Of a stretch of DNA of 64,000 bases, positions 9,209-18,792 are shown piece by piece. The notes under the pieces are model-generated. The model saw only the letters and a program-made list of their open reading frames with translations, did no database searches and was not told where the DNA came from. Source of the DNA: Pseudomonas corrugata (GTDB taxonomy: Bacteria; Pseudomonadota; Gammaproteobacteria; Pseudomonadales; Pseudomonadaceae). Position 1 is the stretch's first letter. Each line of letters starts with the position of its first letter. The stretch lies in NCBI RefSeq assembly GCF_001269905.1, contig NZ_LHVK01000003.1:662981-726980 (forward strand). The letters are read 5' to 3'. Made by a program: the position numbers and the translations under genes.

Positions 9209-12200
9209 GTGGCGGAAGTTTTGAAACAAGCGGACTTGGATTATGCTCAGTCTCTGCTCGGTAGTAATGGTCCGGCGGCGATGTATGATTATCTAGCAGC
9301 ACGAGGCTATAAGTATGCAGAACTGGCCAATGGTGTTGCTAAAGGCAATTCGTTGGCCGGGGAAGCAGCCATCGGCTACATGAAAGAAACAGCTTCTGAT
9401 CAAGGGCGGCCGATAGCGGAAGCAGAAGTAGATGCCATACGGCGTGACATGGCTCAAAACTACATCGACTCTCTAAAATTTCAGGCGAAAAATAGCGGCG
9501 GATTGGTAACCCGGGAGATAAGCCACGATGAGGCATGGGAATTTCATAAAGACGTTTTCTTGAAACATGGCTTGACTGTCGATGCGTGGACCCTTAACAC
9601 TCCGTTCTTAATGATGTCAGAAGATATGCGGGCGGCGTTTTGGCAAGATACGCTCGCGGCTGCGGGTGATCCTCTAGCTGAGGCAAAGTTATCGTATCTT
9701 ACGATGATGTTTATGGAAGTGAAACTTTTAACTCCAGGCTCAAGCCAGTCGGCAGCGGTTTGGATGGAAAAGGTGACAAACCTTGAAGTTGCTGATTTCG
9801 TTTTCAGTCAGGCATGGGATTTTGCAGCTGGAGGCGTTTCGGATGTGTTTTCTTGGGCGGATTCAACGGTCGACTATATAAATAGTTTAGCCGGTAGCGT
9901 TAGAAATGATTTTTCGCTCCGCTTTGATAGTGAGGCGGGTCTAAACTACAAAAGCCCAACGGATCACGATGAGTATATTAATCAAGTTTCGCAAGGGCTT
10001 ATTGCTAGTGGAGGGGGGTGGAAGTTAGGGTTTGATTCAAATAAATTAAACCTTAATCAATACCAAGGTAACTGGATCAACAACACCTTTGCCGCCGCAG
10101 CCACTCAGATCCTGGCCGACGGTTATCGTCCCGGTAACGTCAATACAGTCAAGGAAGTCTTTGATTTCAGCCTGCGCAATTCCAGTCAGGGCCTTTCCTA
10201 TGGCAGCACCTTGGGAGCGCTCTTGAACTCCGGTGATGCGCGGGCGCGGGTGACGCTACCCACCGATCCATTGGTGTTGGATCTCAATGGTGATGGCGTG
10301 CGTTTGACCGACTACCTGACGTCGCCGGTGTTCTTCGACGCCGACAACGATGGCGGCAGTCTTGAGGAGACCGGTTGGGTCAGCCCTGAGGATGGCATCG
10401 TGGTCGTCGACACCAATGCCAACGGCAAGATCGACAATATCAGTGAGACACTTTCGGAGTATTTTGGTGGGACGGCGGGCGCCAATGGCGAAGCCGGACA
10501 AAAGCGTTTCGCCAATGGTTTTGCCGCGCTGGCCAGCCTGGACAGTAATGCCGATGGTGTGTTCGACAAGCAGGACGCCGCTTGGTCGAATGTCAAGGTC
10601 TGGGTAGATGCCAATCACGATGGCAAGAGCTGGAACGATCTCAGCGGGAATGGTGCGATCGATGCCGGTGAAACCAGTGAACTCAAATCCCTCGCAGATC
10701 TGGGGATTACCCAGATCAACCTGAGTAATCAGGTCCAAAGTGGCGAAGTGCGTGACGGCAATGAAGTGCTGGCACGCGGTACTTTCGTGCAGAACGGTAT
10801 CAGCAAGGAAGCCATCGCCGCGAACTTCCTGGCTAACCCCAACGGCCATGTTTTTACCGCAAGTGGCACGGGTACCGTGGTTTCGACCCAGGGTTCGGGA
10901 GAAGTCTCGGCCGTGAAAGGTTATGTTTCTTCGTCGACTATGGGCGAAACTATCGATGTCGCTCAGAAAGGCGTCAATAACGCTACCGGTGGTTCCGGTA
11001 ATGATGTGTTGCAGGGCGACGCCCAGACCAACTGGCTGGCCGGTGGTCAAGGCAGCGATACGTTCAATGGTGGCGCGGGCGATGATGTTCTGCTGATCGA
11101 TGGTGATGATCTGGCCGCGAATATTCACGGCGGCGACGGCACTGATATCGTGCAGGTACTCGGCGACAAAGGCGTCTATCTGAGCCTGGCCGAAGCGAGT
11201 GTAGAAATTGCCCAAGGCGGTCGCGGCAATGACGTATTTCTTGGCGGCGGAAACAGCACAGTTTATATGCGTGGTGGTGATGGCGACGATGTGCTCGTCG
11301 GCGGATCGGCCAACGATGCGTTATCAGGTGAAAACGGCAACGACACCATTCTGGGCGGCGCGGGTAATGATGTGTTACGCGGTCACCGTGGCAGTGACCA
11401 GATTCAGGGTGGTTCGGGCGATGATTTGATCGACGGCGGTCAGGATGATGACAGCCTGAATGGCGGCCTTGGTAACGACATTCTCACCGGCGGGGCTGGC
11501 GATGATAAAGTCGATGGCGGTGACGGCCTCGACGTCATCGAATTGTCCGGTGACTTCTCCGAATACCGCATCACCCGAACAGCCGAAGGCGTGTGGATCA
11601 GTGACACCGTAGCAGGACGTGACGGCACCGACTTCCTGCAAAACGTCGAAAAAGCCAACTTCAAGAATCTCAAACTGGTGGAAATTCCCACGGCCACCAG
11701 TGACGGGATTGAGAACCCGCTGTTGGTCAAGGACGTCCTGAGCAAGGACAAGAGCGGCGTCGGTTTCGAGCGCACCAGCGCGCACCTGATCGGCAAGGAA
11801 CAACTGCTGCAGAACGACATCGATTGGCAACAAGATGCACTGCATATCACGGGCTTGTTCGATGTGGTGGGCGGAACGGCTGTCGTGACCCAGGCCGGTG
11901 ATGTGTTGTTCACACCGGACGCTACCTTTACCGGCATCATGGGTTTCAAATACACCGTAGCCGATGCCAAAGGCAACGAGGCTGGTACGGTTGTCAACAT
12001 GGGCACCGGTGAAAGCGCGACGATGCGTGCCGCGGTGTACCTCAAGACCTCGGACTTGCCCGACGATCCGCTGGTGACTGATCAGTGGTATCTGTCCCAG
12101 GCCAATATCCTGCCGGTCTGGAAAGACTACACCGGCAAAGGTGTCAGGATTGTCGAGATCGAGACCAACAGTGACTTTGGTACGACCAAAGAAGTACTCG

Positions 12201-15200
12201 ACTATCGCCACGCCGACCTGAAAGACAATATCGACCAGAACTGGTTGGCCAATGCCACGCCTGGGCAGATGGCGGGCGAGGGCAGTGGCGGCAAGTTCAG
12301 CGATCACGCGACGCTGGTGGCCGGGGTGATGGTTGCCGCTCGTAATGGCGAGGGCAGCGTCGGTGTCGCCTACGATGCGACGGTTGCCGGTTACTGGGTC
12401 AACAAAGACGACTTCAGCAACATGTCCCACATGTATGAGTACGATGTGGTGAACAATAGCTGGGGCAGCAAAAATCACTTCGACCTGAAGTTCTCACCGG
12501 CCGAGTTGGGACTTTTGCCAACGGCCTATCATCAGGCCCTGGAAGAAGGTCGTGATGGATTGGGCACGGTGATCGTCACGGCGGGCGGCAACGACCGCGA
12601 GAAGGGCGGCAACACCAACTATTCGAACGTTACCAACAGCCGCAGCAGCATCATTGTCGGTGCGATCAATGCCACCACTGACTTAGGCGCCCTGCAGTTT
12701 GGGGGAAAACCTTTCTCCAGCCCAGGGGCAAGTATCCTGGTCAGTGCGCCCGGCTCGAACGTAACCTCGACTTCGCGGTTGGTGCAGAACGACAACGGTT
12801 CCACGTTCGGCGGGGACACCAGCGTTTCCCAAGGCACCAGCTTCGCGGCACCTATCGTTTCCGGCATCGTGGCCCTGATGCTGGAAGCCAATCCAGAACT
12901 GGGGTATCGCGATGTCCAGCAGATCCTTGCGCTTTCTGCGCGCAAGGTGGCCGACCCCACGACTTCCTGGCAGGACAACGGCGGCCAGAACTGGAACGGC
13001 GGTGGCATGCATATCAGCCATGACTACGGTTATGGCGAAGTCGATGCCCGCGCTGCGGTTCGCCTGGCGGAAACCTGGAGTCTCCAGCAAACCTTCCATA
13101 ATGAGTTCAGCCTGATCAAACCGCTGGAGTCGGGTGTGCTCAATCGGACGATTACCGACGGGCAGAGTGGTGGCATCAGTCACTCCCTGACCATGGGCAA
13201 TGCCAACATCTCCGTCGAGCATGTTGAAGTCAAGGTCAGCCTGACTCATGCGCGGCCAGGCGATCTGATTCTAAAACTGATCTCGCCCTCCGGTACCGAA
13301 TCCATTTTGATGAGTCGTCCAGGCAAGGTGCCTGGTAGCGCAGCGAGTGATCGTGGCGATAGCGATTTTGATGAGGCGTCCACACTGGACTACGTGTTTG
13401 ACACAGCGCTCTTGCGTGGCGAGAGCACTCAGGGGGACTGGACACTTCAAGTGATCGACACCGTCACCGGAGACACCGGGACGTTGAACAGCTGGAGTCT
13501 GAACGTTTACGGCAAGGGTGGCACGGCTGATGACCAGTATGTGTACACCAACGAATACGCGAAGTTGGCCGCTTCGGGTGGGCGCAATGTGCTTAACGAC
13601 ACCGACGGAGGCGAGGATACGATCAACGCGGCGGCGATCTCCAGCGCCAGCGTCATCGACCTGTCGAGAGGCGAAGCCACGCTGGCTGGAGCTCGTCTGG
13701 CGATTTCCAACCCAGGGCAAATCGAGCATCTGATCGGCGGCGAGTTCGCCGACACGCTGACCGGTAATGCGGTGGACAACCATCTTTCCGGTGGTCGTGG
13801 TGACGATACGTTGTCGGGCGGGGCCGGCGTCGACACGCTGATCGGTGGCAAGGGCAGCGACACCTTGACCGGCGGCGCGGACACGGACTATTTCGTGATC
13901 GACAAGGCCGCGGGCGACATCGACACCCTCACTGACTTTGTGATCGGTACCGATCGAATCGTCTTGTCTGGTTTTGATGCCGAAGTCTATTCAACGATGA
14001 CGATTACCCAGCAAGGCGCCGATACTCGGTTGAGTCTGGCGGATGGACAGGTTCTGCTGTTGAAGAATGTCCAGTCCCAAGGTTTGACGCTGAGCAGCTT
14101 TGTTCATATCCCGGATGGCGTGCGTATGAGCCAGTTGGAGGCTGCTTCAGGTTACGGTTTCGGACTCAACGGGGTAGCGACCGAGCGCAATTTGCCTAAC
14201 CTGGACGAAGGCTTCCTGTACTGGACCAACGATGGCGGCGAACGCGTGTTCGGCGGGACCGGCGCCGATACGATCTTGGGTGGCCTGGGCGACGACGTCC
14301 TGGTAGGGGAGTCTTCGACGGCAGCGACCGTGGGCGGTCATGACTTTATCGACGGCGGTGAAGGCAACGATGTGGTGCGCGGCAGTGCCGGTGATGACGT
14401 GCTCCGTGGCGGTGCCGGGCTGGACTACCTGGGCGGGGATGCTGGTAACGATGTCCTTTACCTGGAGGGCGACCTGGCCGTCAGTGACTATGCCAGCACC
14501 ACGTTGCTCTCGCCGAACATCAACCTGAGCGGGGCTGCCACACACACGGGGGCTTCCGTTGCGGGTGGTGCCGGCAATGACCGTTTTGTGCTGGTTGAAG
14601 ATATTCAGGCCAGCGCTTCGCAAGGGGTGATGGCCAACCTGATCGATGACTTTGAAGTCGCCAATACCAACGAGAAGATCGACCTGTCGCAGATTCGTGC
14701 AGTGCGTGGATTCTCCGATTTGAATTTCAGCACCGTGACGGTCGACGGTGAGCAGTATCTGCGTGTCTGGCTCGGTGTCATGGCCAGCGGTACTCAGTAC
14801 CTGATGCTCAAAGGTGTGGGTGTCGGCCAGTTGTCCGCTGCCAACTTCATTTTTGGCCAGGCGTCCGTCCAGCCCAAGGTGCTCGTGAGCGGGACTGATG
14901 CAAACGATCTGCTGGTGGGGGATGTCGGAGGCAATACCCTGGATGGTCGGGCCGGTGCCGATGTCATGGAGGGCCGATTGGGCGATGACACCTACATTGT
15001 CGATAACCTCGGCGACGTGGTGAAGGAAGTCGTGGGCGGAGGTTACGACCTGGTCAAGTCCGGCGTCAGTCATGTCCTGGCCGACGAAGTCGAGTCCTTG
15101 CAGTTGCAGGGCAGCGCCGCGATCAATGGCACCGGCAACGGGCTGTCCAACCGTCTGGTGGGCAACAGTGCAAATAATGTTCTGGATGGCGCCGGCGGCT

Positions 15201-16204
15201 CCGATGTGATGATCGGCGGCCTGGGTGATGATACCTATGTGGTGGATGATGGTTTCGACCGGATCGTCGAGTCCGAAGGCGAGGGTACGGATACCGTCAA
15301 CTCATCGGTTTCCTTCACGTTGGGCAATCACCTGGAAAACCTGAGCCTGACGGGGCATGCGGCAATCAATGCCACGGGTAACGCGACCAACAACATCTTG
15401 CGCGGCAACACTGCGGATAACCGCCTCGACGGTGCCCAGGGCGCGGACCGAATGGTCGGCGGCATGGGGAACGACACTTACTTCGTGGATAACGTCGGTG
15501 ACATCGTCGTCGAGGACGCTGACCGTGGCAACGACAAGGTCATTTCCACCATCGACTACACCCTGACAAACAACGTCGAAATGCTGACGCTGTCTGGCCC
15601 TGCCTTGAATGGAAGCGGAAATGCATTGGCTAATGAACTGATCGGCAACGAGCTCAATAACCGCTTGTACGGTGGTGCGGGCGATGACTTCTTGCAGGGA
15701 GGAAAAGGTGATGATCGCTATGTGTTCGGCGTCGGCCATGGCCAGGATCGCATCAATGAAGATCTGGACGTCGGCGGTGGCACCGACACTATTGTGTTCG
15801 AAGCCGGTATTCAGGAGAGCGACGTCGCTGTGGACCACTCTGCGCAAGGTATGGTGCTGCGCCTGAACGACGGCCAGCAGATCATTTCCGGCTGGACTGC
15901 CGCACGCGGTCACAGCGTCGAGCGCATCGAATTCGCCAACGGTACGGTCTGGAACACCGCGATAATGTCGACCCAGGCCAACCGGGCGCCAACCGTGTCG
16001 ACAGCGGTCGCCGATCAGAGGGTTGCAGAGGCTCAGCATATCGAGCAGTTCCGCACAGCCGATGGCAAGGTACTGTTGGAAAACCAGGTCGATCAGCTGG
16101 TGGGCGCCATGGCCGCTTTCGCGCCGCCGGCACCGGGTGAGACTTCGTTGCCCCAGAACTACCAAGCCTCACTGAATGCGGTGATTGCCAGCAATTGGCA
16201 ATAG
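9209..16204 (+). CDS. Giant RTX protein with subtilisin-like protease and P-domain, type I secreted
   Basis: 2331 residues from GTG 9209; AGGAG at 9197-9201 is 7 bases away, whereas a TTG at 9203 would be too close. Order: ~1-290 unknown helical domain in AT-rich DNA; ~352-540 FrpC-like segment with many D-x-D-x-D-G calcium sites (LVLDLNGDGV, SLDSNADGVFD); ~595-770 first RTX nonapeptide block; ~830-930 cadherin-like domain; ~950-1285 S8 peptidase (H1033, N1128, S1211 in GTSFAAP; the usual Asp is E985); ~1298-1437 proprotein-convertase P-domain; then serralysin-type RTX blocks, three ~90-residue repeats with ADRMVGGMGNDTYFVDN and a final HCBP-related domain. The end carries the type I signal. 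Secretion by the adjacent exporter is a strong inference. It could be a secreted protease, adhesin or contact toxin. Confidence 0.9.
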   Translation: MAEVLKQADLDYAQSLLGSNGPAAMYDYLAARGYKYAELANGVAKGNSLAGEAAIGYMKETASDQGRPIAEAEVDAIRRDMAQNYIDSLKFQAKNSGGLVTREISHDEAWEFHKDVFLKHGLTVDAWTLNTPFLMMSEDMRAAFWQDTLAAAGDPLAEAKLSYLTMMFMEVKLLTPGSSQSAAVWMEKVTNLEVADFVFSQAWDFAAGGVSDVFSWADSTVDYINSLAGSVRNDFSLRFDSEAGLNYKSPTDHDEYINQVSQGLIASGGGWKLGFDSNKLNLNQYQGNWINNTFAAAATQILADGYRPGNVNTVKEVFDFSLRNSSQGLSYGSTLGALLNSGDARARVTLPTDPLVLDLNGDGVRLTDYLTSPVFFDADNDGGSLEETGWVSPEDGIVVVDTNANGKIDNISETLSEYFGGTAGANGEAGQKRFANGFAALASLDSNADGVFDKQDAAWSNVKVWVDANHDGKSWNDLSGNGAIDAGETSELKSLADLGITQINLSNQVQSGEVRDGNEVLARGTFVQNGISKEAIAANFLANPNGHVFTASGTGTVVSTQGSGEVSAVKGYVSSSTMGETIDVAQKGVNNATGGSGNDVLQGDAQTNWLAGGQGSDTFNGGAGDDVLLIDGDDLAANIHGGDGTDIVQVLGDKGVYLSLAEASVEIAQGGRGNDVFLGGGNSTVYMRGGDGDDVLVGGSANDALSGENGNDTILGGAGNDVLRGHRGSDQIQGGSGDDLIDGGQDDDSLNGGLGNDILTGGAGDDKVDGGDGLDVIELSGDFSEYRITRTAEGVWISDTVAGRDGTDFLQNVEKANFKNLKLVEIPTATSDGIENPLLVKDVLSKDKSGVGFERTSAHLIGKEQLLQNDIDWQQDALHITGLFDVVGGTAVVTQAGDVLFTPDATFTGIMGFKYTVADAKGNEAGTVVNMGTGESATMRAAVYLKTSDLPDDPLVTDQWYLSQANILPVWKDYTGKGVRIVEIETNSDFGTTKEVLDYRHADLKDNIDQNWLANATPGQMAGEGSGGKFSDHATLVAGVMVAARNGEGSVGVAYDATVAGYWVNKDDFSNMSHMYEYDVVNNSWGSKNHFDLKFSPAELGLLPTAYHQALEEGRDGLGTVIVTAGGNDREKGGNTNYSNVTNSRSSIIVGAINATTDLGALQFGGKPFSSPGASILVSAPGSNVTSTSRLVQNDNGSTFGGDTSVSQGTSFAAPIVSGIVALMLEANPELGYRDVQQILALSARKVADPTTSWQDNGGQNWNGGGMHISHDYGYGEVDARAAVRLAETWSLQQTFHNEFSLIKPLESGVLNRTITDGQSGGISHSLTMGNANISVEHVEVKVSLTHARPGDLILKLISPSGTESILMSRPGKVPGSAASDRGDSDFDEASTLDYVFDTALLRGESTQGDWTLQVIDTVTGDTGTLNSWSLNVYGKGGTADDQYVYTNEYAKLAASGGRNVLNDTDGGEDTINAAAISSASVIDLSRGEATLAGARLAISNPGQIEHLIGGEFADTLTGNAVDNHLSGGRGDDTLSGGAGVDTLIGGKGSDTLTGGADTDYFVIDKAAGDIDTLTDFVIGTDRIVLSGFDAEVYSTMTITQQGADTRLSLADGQVLLLKNVQSQGLTLSSFVHIPDGVRMSQLEAASGYGFGLNGVATERNLPNLDEGFLYWTNDGGERVFGGTGADTILGGLGDDVLVGESSTAATVGGHDFIDGGEGNDVVRGSAGDDVLRGGAGLDYLGGDAGNDVLYLEGDLAVSDYASTTLLSPNINLSGAATHTGASVAGGAGNDRFVLVEDIQASASQGVMANLIDDFEVANTNEKIDLSQIRAVRGFSDLNFSTVTVDGEQYLRVWLGVMASGTQYLMLKGVGVGQLSAANFIFGQASVQPKVLVSGTDANDLLVGDVGGNTLDGRAGADVMEGRLGDDTYIVDNLGDVVKEVVGGGYDLVKSGVSHVLADEVESLQLQGSAAINGTGNGLSNRLVGNSANNVLDGAGGSDVMIGGLGDDTYVVDDGFDRIVESEGEGTDTVNSSVSFTLGNHLENLSLTGHAAINATGNATNNILRGNTADNRLDGAQGADRMVGGMGNDTYFVDNVGDIVVEDADRGNDKVISTIDYTLTNNVEMLTLSGPALNGSGNALANELIGNELNNRLYGGAGDDFLQGGKGDDRYVFGVGHGQDRINEDLDVGGGTDTIVFEAGIQESDVAVDHSAQGMVLRLNDGQQIISGWTAARGHSVERIEFANGTVWNTAIMSTQANRAPTVSTAVADQRVAEAQHIEQFRTADGKVLLENQVDQLVGAMAAFAPPAPGETSLPQNYQASLNAVIASNWQ

Positions 16205-16213
16205 CGATCCAAG

Positions 16214-16240
16214 CTGCCGCGCCTTAAGGCGCGGCAGTTT
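16214..16240 (+). terminator. Rho-independent terminator of the RTX gene
   Basis: A 10-bp perfect stem (CTGCCGCGCC / GGCGCGGCAG) closes a TTAA loop 10 bases after the RTX stop codon and is followed by TTT. The U-run is short but the stem is very GC-rich. Confidence 0.8.
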
Positions 16241-16362
16241 CGTTGATTGCACGCTTCGAGTGCAGTGATGAAATCTACAGCCAATACAGGTGTCATCAGT
16301 GATGACGCCTTTCGGAGTTCGTCGTGAACATTTCGACTACACGATCATAGAGGAGACGCACC

Positions 16363-16752
16363 ATGGACCGATTCACCGGCGGCTGCCTGTGCGGCAACGT
16401 CCGTTTCGAAGCTTCGGGCCGTCCTTACCGGGTCGGCCTCTGCCACTGTCTCGACTGCCGCAAGCACCATGGCGCGCTTTTCTACGCTGCAGCCATGTTC
16501 CCCCAGGACGCGGTGAAGATCGAGGGTGAAACCCGAGACTACGCCGGTCGTTGCTTTTGCCCCCGCTGCGGCTCGCCGGTCTTTGCCCGCAGCGGTGACG
16601 AGATCGAAGTGAACCTGGGAAGCCTGGATGCCCCTGACCAATTGATGCCTACCTACGAATGCTGGACCGTGCGTCGCGAGGCGTGGCTGCCGGCGTTTCC
16701 GTTGACACGCTGCGAGCATGATCGTGCCGGAAAAGGGCGGTCCGAGGAGTAG
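16363..16752 (+). CDS. GFA-family zinc protein (CENP-V/GFA fold)
   Basis: 129 residues. Cysteine clusters follow the glutathione-dependent formaldehyde-activating enzyme pattern: GGCLCGNVRFE near the start, CHCLDCRKHHGA in the middle and CFCPRCGSPVFAR later; these bind two zinc ions in the known structure. Family members are small cytoplasmic proteins, and despite the name an enzymatic role is doubtful for most. The stretch GDEIEVNLGSLDAPDQLMPTYECWTVRRE is also typical. It is convergent with the ALDH gene, with only 5 bases between the stop codons. A second, distant GFA paralogue is at 57845. Confidence 0.88.
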   Translation: MDRFTGGCLCGNVRFEASGRPYRVGLCHCLDCRKHHGALFYAAAMFPQDAVKIEGETRDYAGRCFCPRCGSPVFARSGDEIEVNLGSLDAPDQLMPTYECWTVRREAWLPAFPLTRCEHDRAGKGRSEE

Positions 16753-16757
16753 GGCGA

Positions 16758-18215
16758 TCAGCCAAACCCGATGATCGCCTTGATCTCCAGATACTCCTCG
16801 AACCCGTGGACTCCGTATTCACGGCCATTGCCTGAGCGCTTGTAACCGCCGAACGGCGCCAACGGGTTCCACGCCGGGTAGTTCAAGAGTACTTGCCCGG
16901 CGCGGATGCGCGAGGCCATGGCGCGAACAGCTTCGAGGTCCTGGCCTTGCACATGGGCACTGAGGCCGTAGACGGTGTCGTTCGCGATGGCGATGGCTTC
17001 TTCCACTGTGTCATAGGGGATGAGGCACAGCACCGGGCCAAAGATTTCTTCCTGGGCGATGCGCATGGCGTTATCCACCTCGGAGAAGACCGTTGGGCGG
17101 GCGTAGAAGCCTTTCGCAAAACCCGGCATCCGTCCTGGGCCGCCGCAGAGGAGCTTGGCGCCCTCTCTCAGGCCCGCCTCGATCATCGTCTGCACACGAT
17201 TGAACTGGGCTTCGTTGGCGATGGGCCCGAGTTGCGTTTCTTCCGACCGGGGATCGCCGACGATGATTCCGTCGACGGTGGCGGTGACCAGGGCTTCGAC
17301 TTCCGCCAGCCGGCTACGCGGCACGATCATCCGGGTCGGCGCGCTGCAGGACTGGCCGACGTTACGGAACGCCGACATCACCCCAGGCGGCACGGCCTTG
17401 GCAAAATCGGCGTCGGGCAAGAATACGTTCGGTGATTTGCCGCCCAGTTCCTGGGTGACACGCTTGACCGTCGGGGCGGCGGCCTGGGCCACCAGCGCGC
17501 CTGCGCGGTTGGAGCCGGTGATGGAAATCATGTCGATATCGGGGTGTGCGGCCATGGCTGCGCCGACGTCCGCGCCGCTGCCATTCACCAGGTTGAAAAC
17601 GCCCGGCGGCAGACCCGCGTCATGCAGCAACTGGGCGAACAGCAGGGCGCTCAAGGGGGACAGTTCGCTGGGCTTGAGCACCACGGTGCAGCCGGCGGCA
17701 ATCGCCGGGGCGACTTTGGCGGTGATCTGGTAAAGCGGCCAGTTCCAAGGCGTGATGAGCCCGCAGACGCCAATGGGTTCGCGCTCGATGGCCGTACCGT
17801 TTTCTACCTTGCGGAAACTGTAGGTGGACAGCAGGTCACGGGCGACCCGAACATGCTCGGCCGCCAGCGGCACCTGCATCGTCCGTGCGAAACCGTTGGC
17901 TGCGCCCATCTCCAGGGAGATCACCTGGGCCAGTTGTTCTTTTCGTTCAAGGATCAGTTCATGAAGCTTGTCCAGGACCTGGGCACGGGTTATGGCCGGG
18001 GTCGAGGACCAGCCGGGAAACGCTGCTCGTGCCGCTGCCACCGCCCGGTCCACGTCTGCGGAGGAGCCTTGGGCGACTTCGGCGACCACCTCTTCGGTGG
18101 CCGGGTTGATCACCGGCAGCGTGGTCGGATACGCCGGCAACGACCAGGCGCCATTGATATAAAGCTGCCCCAAAGTCTGTGGGTCGAGGTAGCTGTCAGA
18201 AGATCGGGTTGTCAT
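16758..18215 (-). CDS. NAD(P)-dependent aldehyde dehydrogenase
   Basis: 485 residues from the ATG at 18213-18215 (GGGAG 8 bases before it); a longer frame adds 39 residues that do not fit the family. ALDH motifs are complete: PWNWPLYQITAKVAPAIAAG, the cofactor-domain ITGSNRAGALVAQAAA, catalytic-base glutamate in TQELGGKSPNVF, catalytic cysteine in NVGQSCSAPTRM and EIFGPVLCLIPY. It oxidises an aldehyde to the acid; its substrate is not evident. It lies 190 bases downstream of the RidA/DSD1-like pair on the same strand and may act on the aldehyde that a D-threonine-aldolase-type enzyme would release. That link is inference. Confidence 0.93.
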   Translation of the reverse strand: MTTRSSDSYLDPQTLGQLYINGAWSLPAYPTTLPVINPATEEVVAEVAQGSSADVDRAVAAARAAFPGWSSTPAITRAQVLDKLHELILERKEQLAQVISLEMGAANGFARTMQVPLAAEHVRVARDLLSTYSFRKVENGTAIEREPIGVCGLITPWNWPLYQITAKVAPAIAAGCTVVLKPSELSPLSALLFAQLLHDAGLPPGVFNLVNGSGADVGAAMAAHPDIDMISITGSNRAGALVAQAAAPTVKRVTQELGGKSPNVFLPDADFAKAVPPGVMSAFRNVGQSCSAPTRMIVPRSRLAEVEALVTATVDGIIVGDPRSEETQLGPIANEAQFNRVQTMIEAGLREGAKLLCGGPGRMPGFAKGFYARPTVFSEVDNAMRIAQEEIFGPVLCLIPYDTVEEAIAIANDTVYGLSAHVQGQDLEAVRAMASRIRAGQVLLNYPAWNPLAPFGGYKRSGNGREYGVHGFEEYLEIKAIIGFG

Positions 18216-18405
18216 GCAACGGGCTCCCATAGAGCAGTGAGGACATTGCCAGCAGCAGATCGTGAGGCTGTGCCTGCTCAAATAAACTAACAAAGCGACC
18301 CTGACGGGATGTGCCGTTCTTGAGGTTGGCAAAGGAGAATCTGCTGAATCTGCCGGGCTAACCGGACAAAACGCGCACTGCGCTCACCTGAGCCCCTGCT
18401 GCGCT

Positions 18406-18792
18406 TCATATACGGGCCAGCGCTTCGATTTCGATCAGGTAGCCATGGTGCAAGGCCGGAACCGGCACCACGGCGCGTGCGGGGCGGTGCTCACCGAGAT
18501 AACGGGCGTAGACACGGTCGAAAGCCGACCAGTGTTCGATGCCCGCAACGTAGACGGTCACCTTCAGCAGATCCCTTGGCTGTCGGCCGGCCGCCGCAAG
18601 AATTGCCAATAGATTATCCAGTGCGATGGCGACCTGTATTTCGAACGGTTGGTCGACACTATGGCTGCCATCGGCTCGCACCGGCAGTTGTCCGGATATG
18701 TACAAGACGCCTTGGTGCGCCACTGCCTGGGCGTAATGGCCGCCTGGCAACGCGGCATCGGTCGTGCGGATTGTCTCGATTTCACCAGCCAT
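18406..18792 (-). CDS. RidA/YjgF family protein, second copy
   Basis: 128 residues from the ATG at 18790-18792. The start overlaps the last 11 bases of the DSD1-like gene (the shared stretch reads ATGGCTGGTGA), so translation is probably coupled; a longer upstream frame was rejected as an antisense-like artefact. RidA marks are QAVAHQGVLYISGQLPV, DNLLAILAAAGRQPRDLLKVTVYVA and the C-terminal LIEIEALARI with the conserved arginine-proline region RPARAVVPVPAL. Known RidA proteins remove the 2-aminoacrylate-type enamines made by PLP-dependent serine/threonine dehydratases, which fits its coupling to a PLP enzyme of the D-serine dehydratase family. Confidence 0.9.
   Translation of the reverse strand: MAGEIETIRTTDAALPGGHYAQAVAHQGVLYISGQLPVRADGSHSVDQPFEIQVAIALDNLLAILAAAGRQPRDLLKVTVYVAGIEHWSAFDRVYARYLGEHRPARAVVPVPALHHGYLIEIEALARI

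Noticed and set aside
11375..12478. Long minus-strand open frame of 367 codons inside the RTX gene (with several more at 10256, 14147 and 15302)
   Set aside because: Antisense shadows of a GC-rich repeat-containing gene; no ribosome sites and low-complexity composition.
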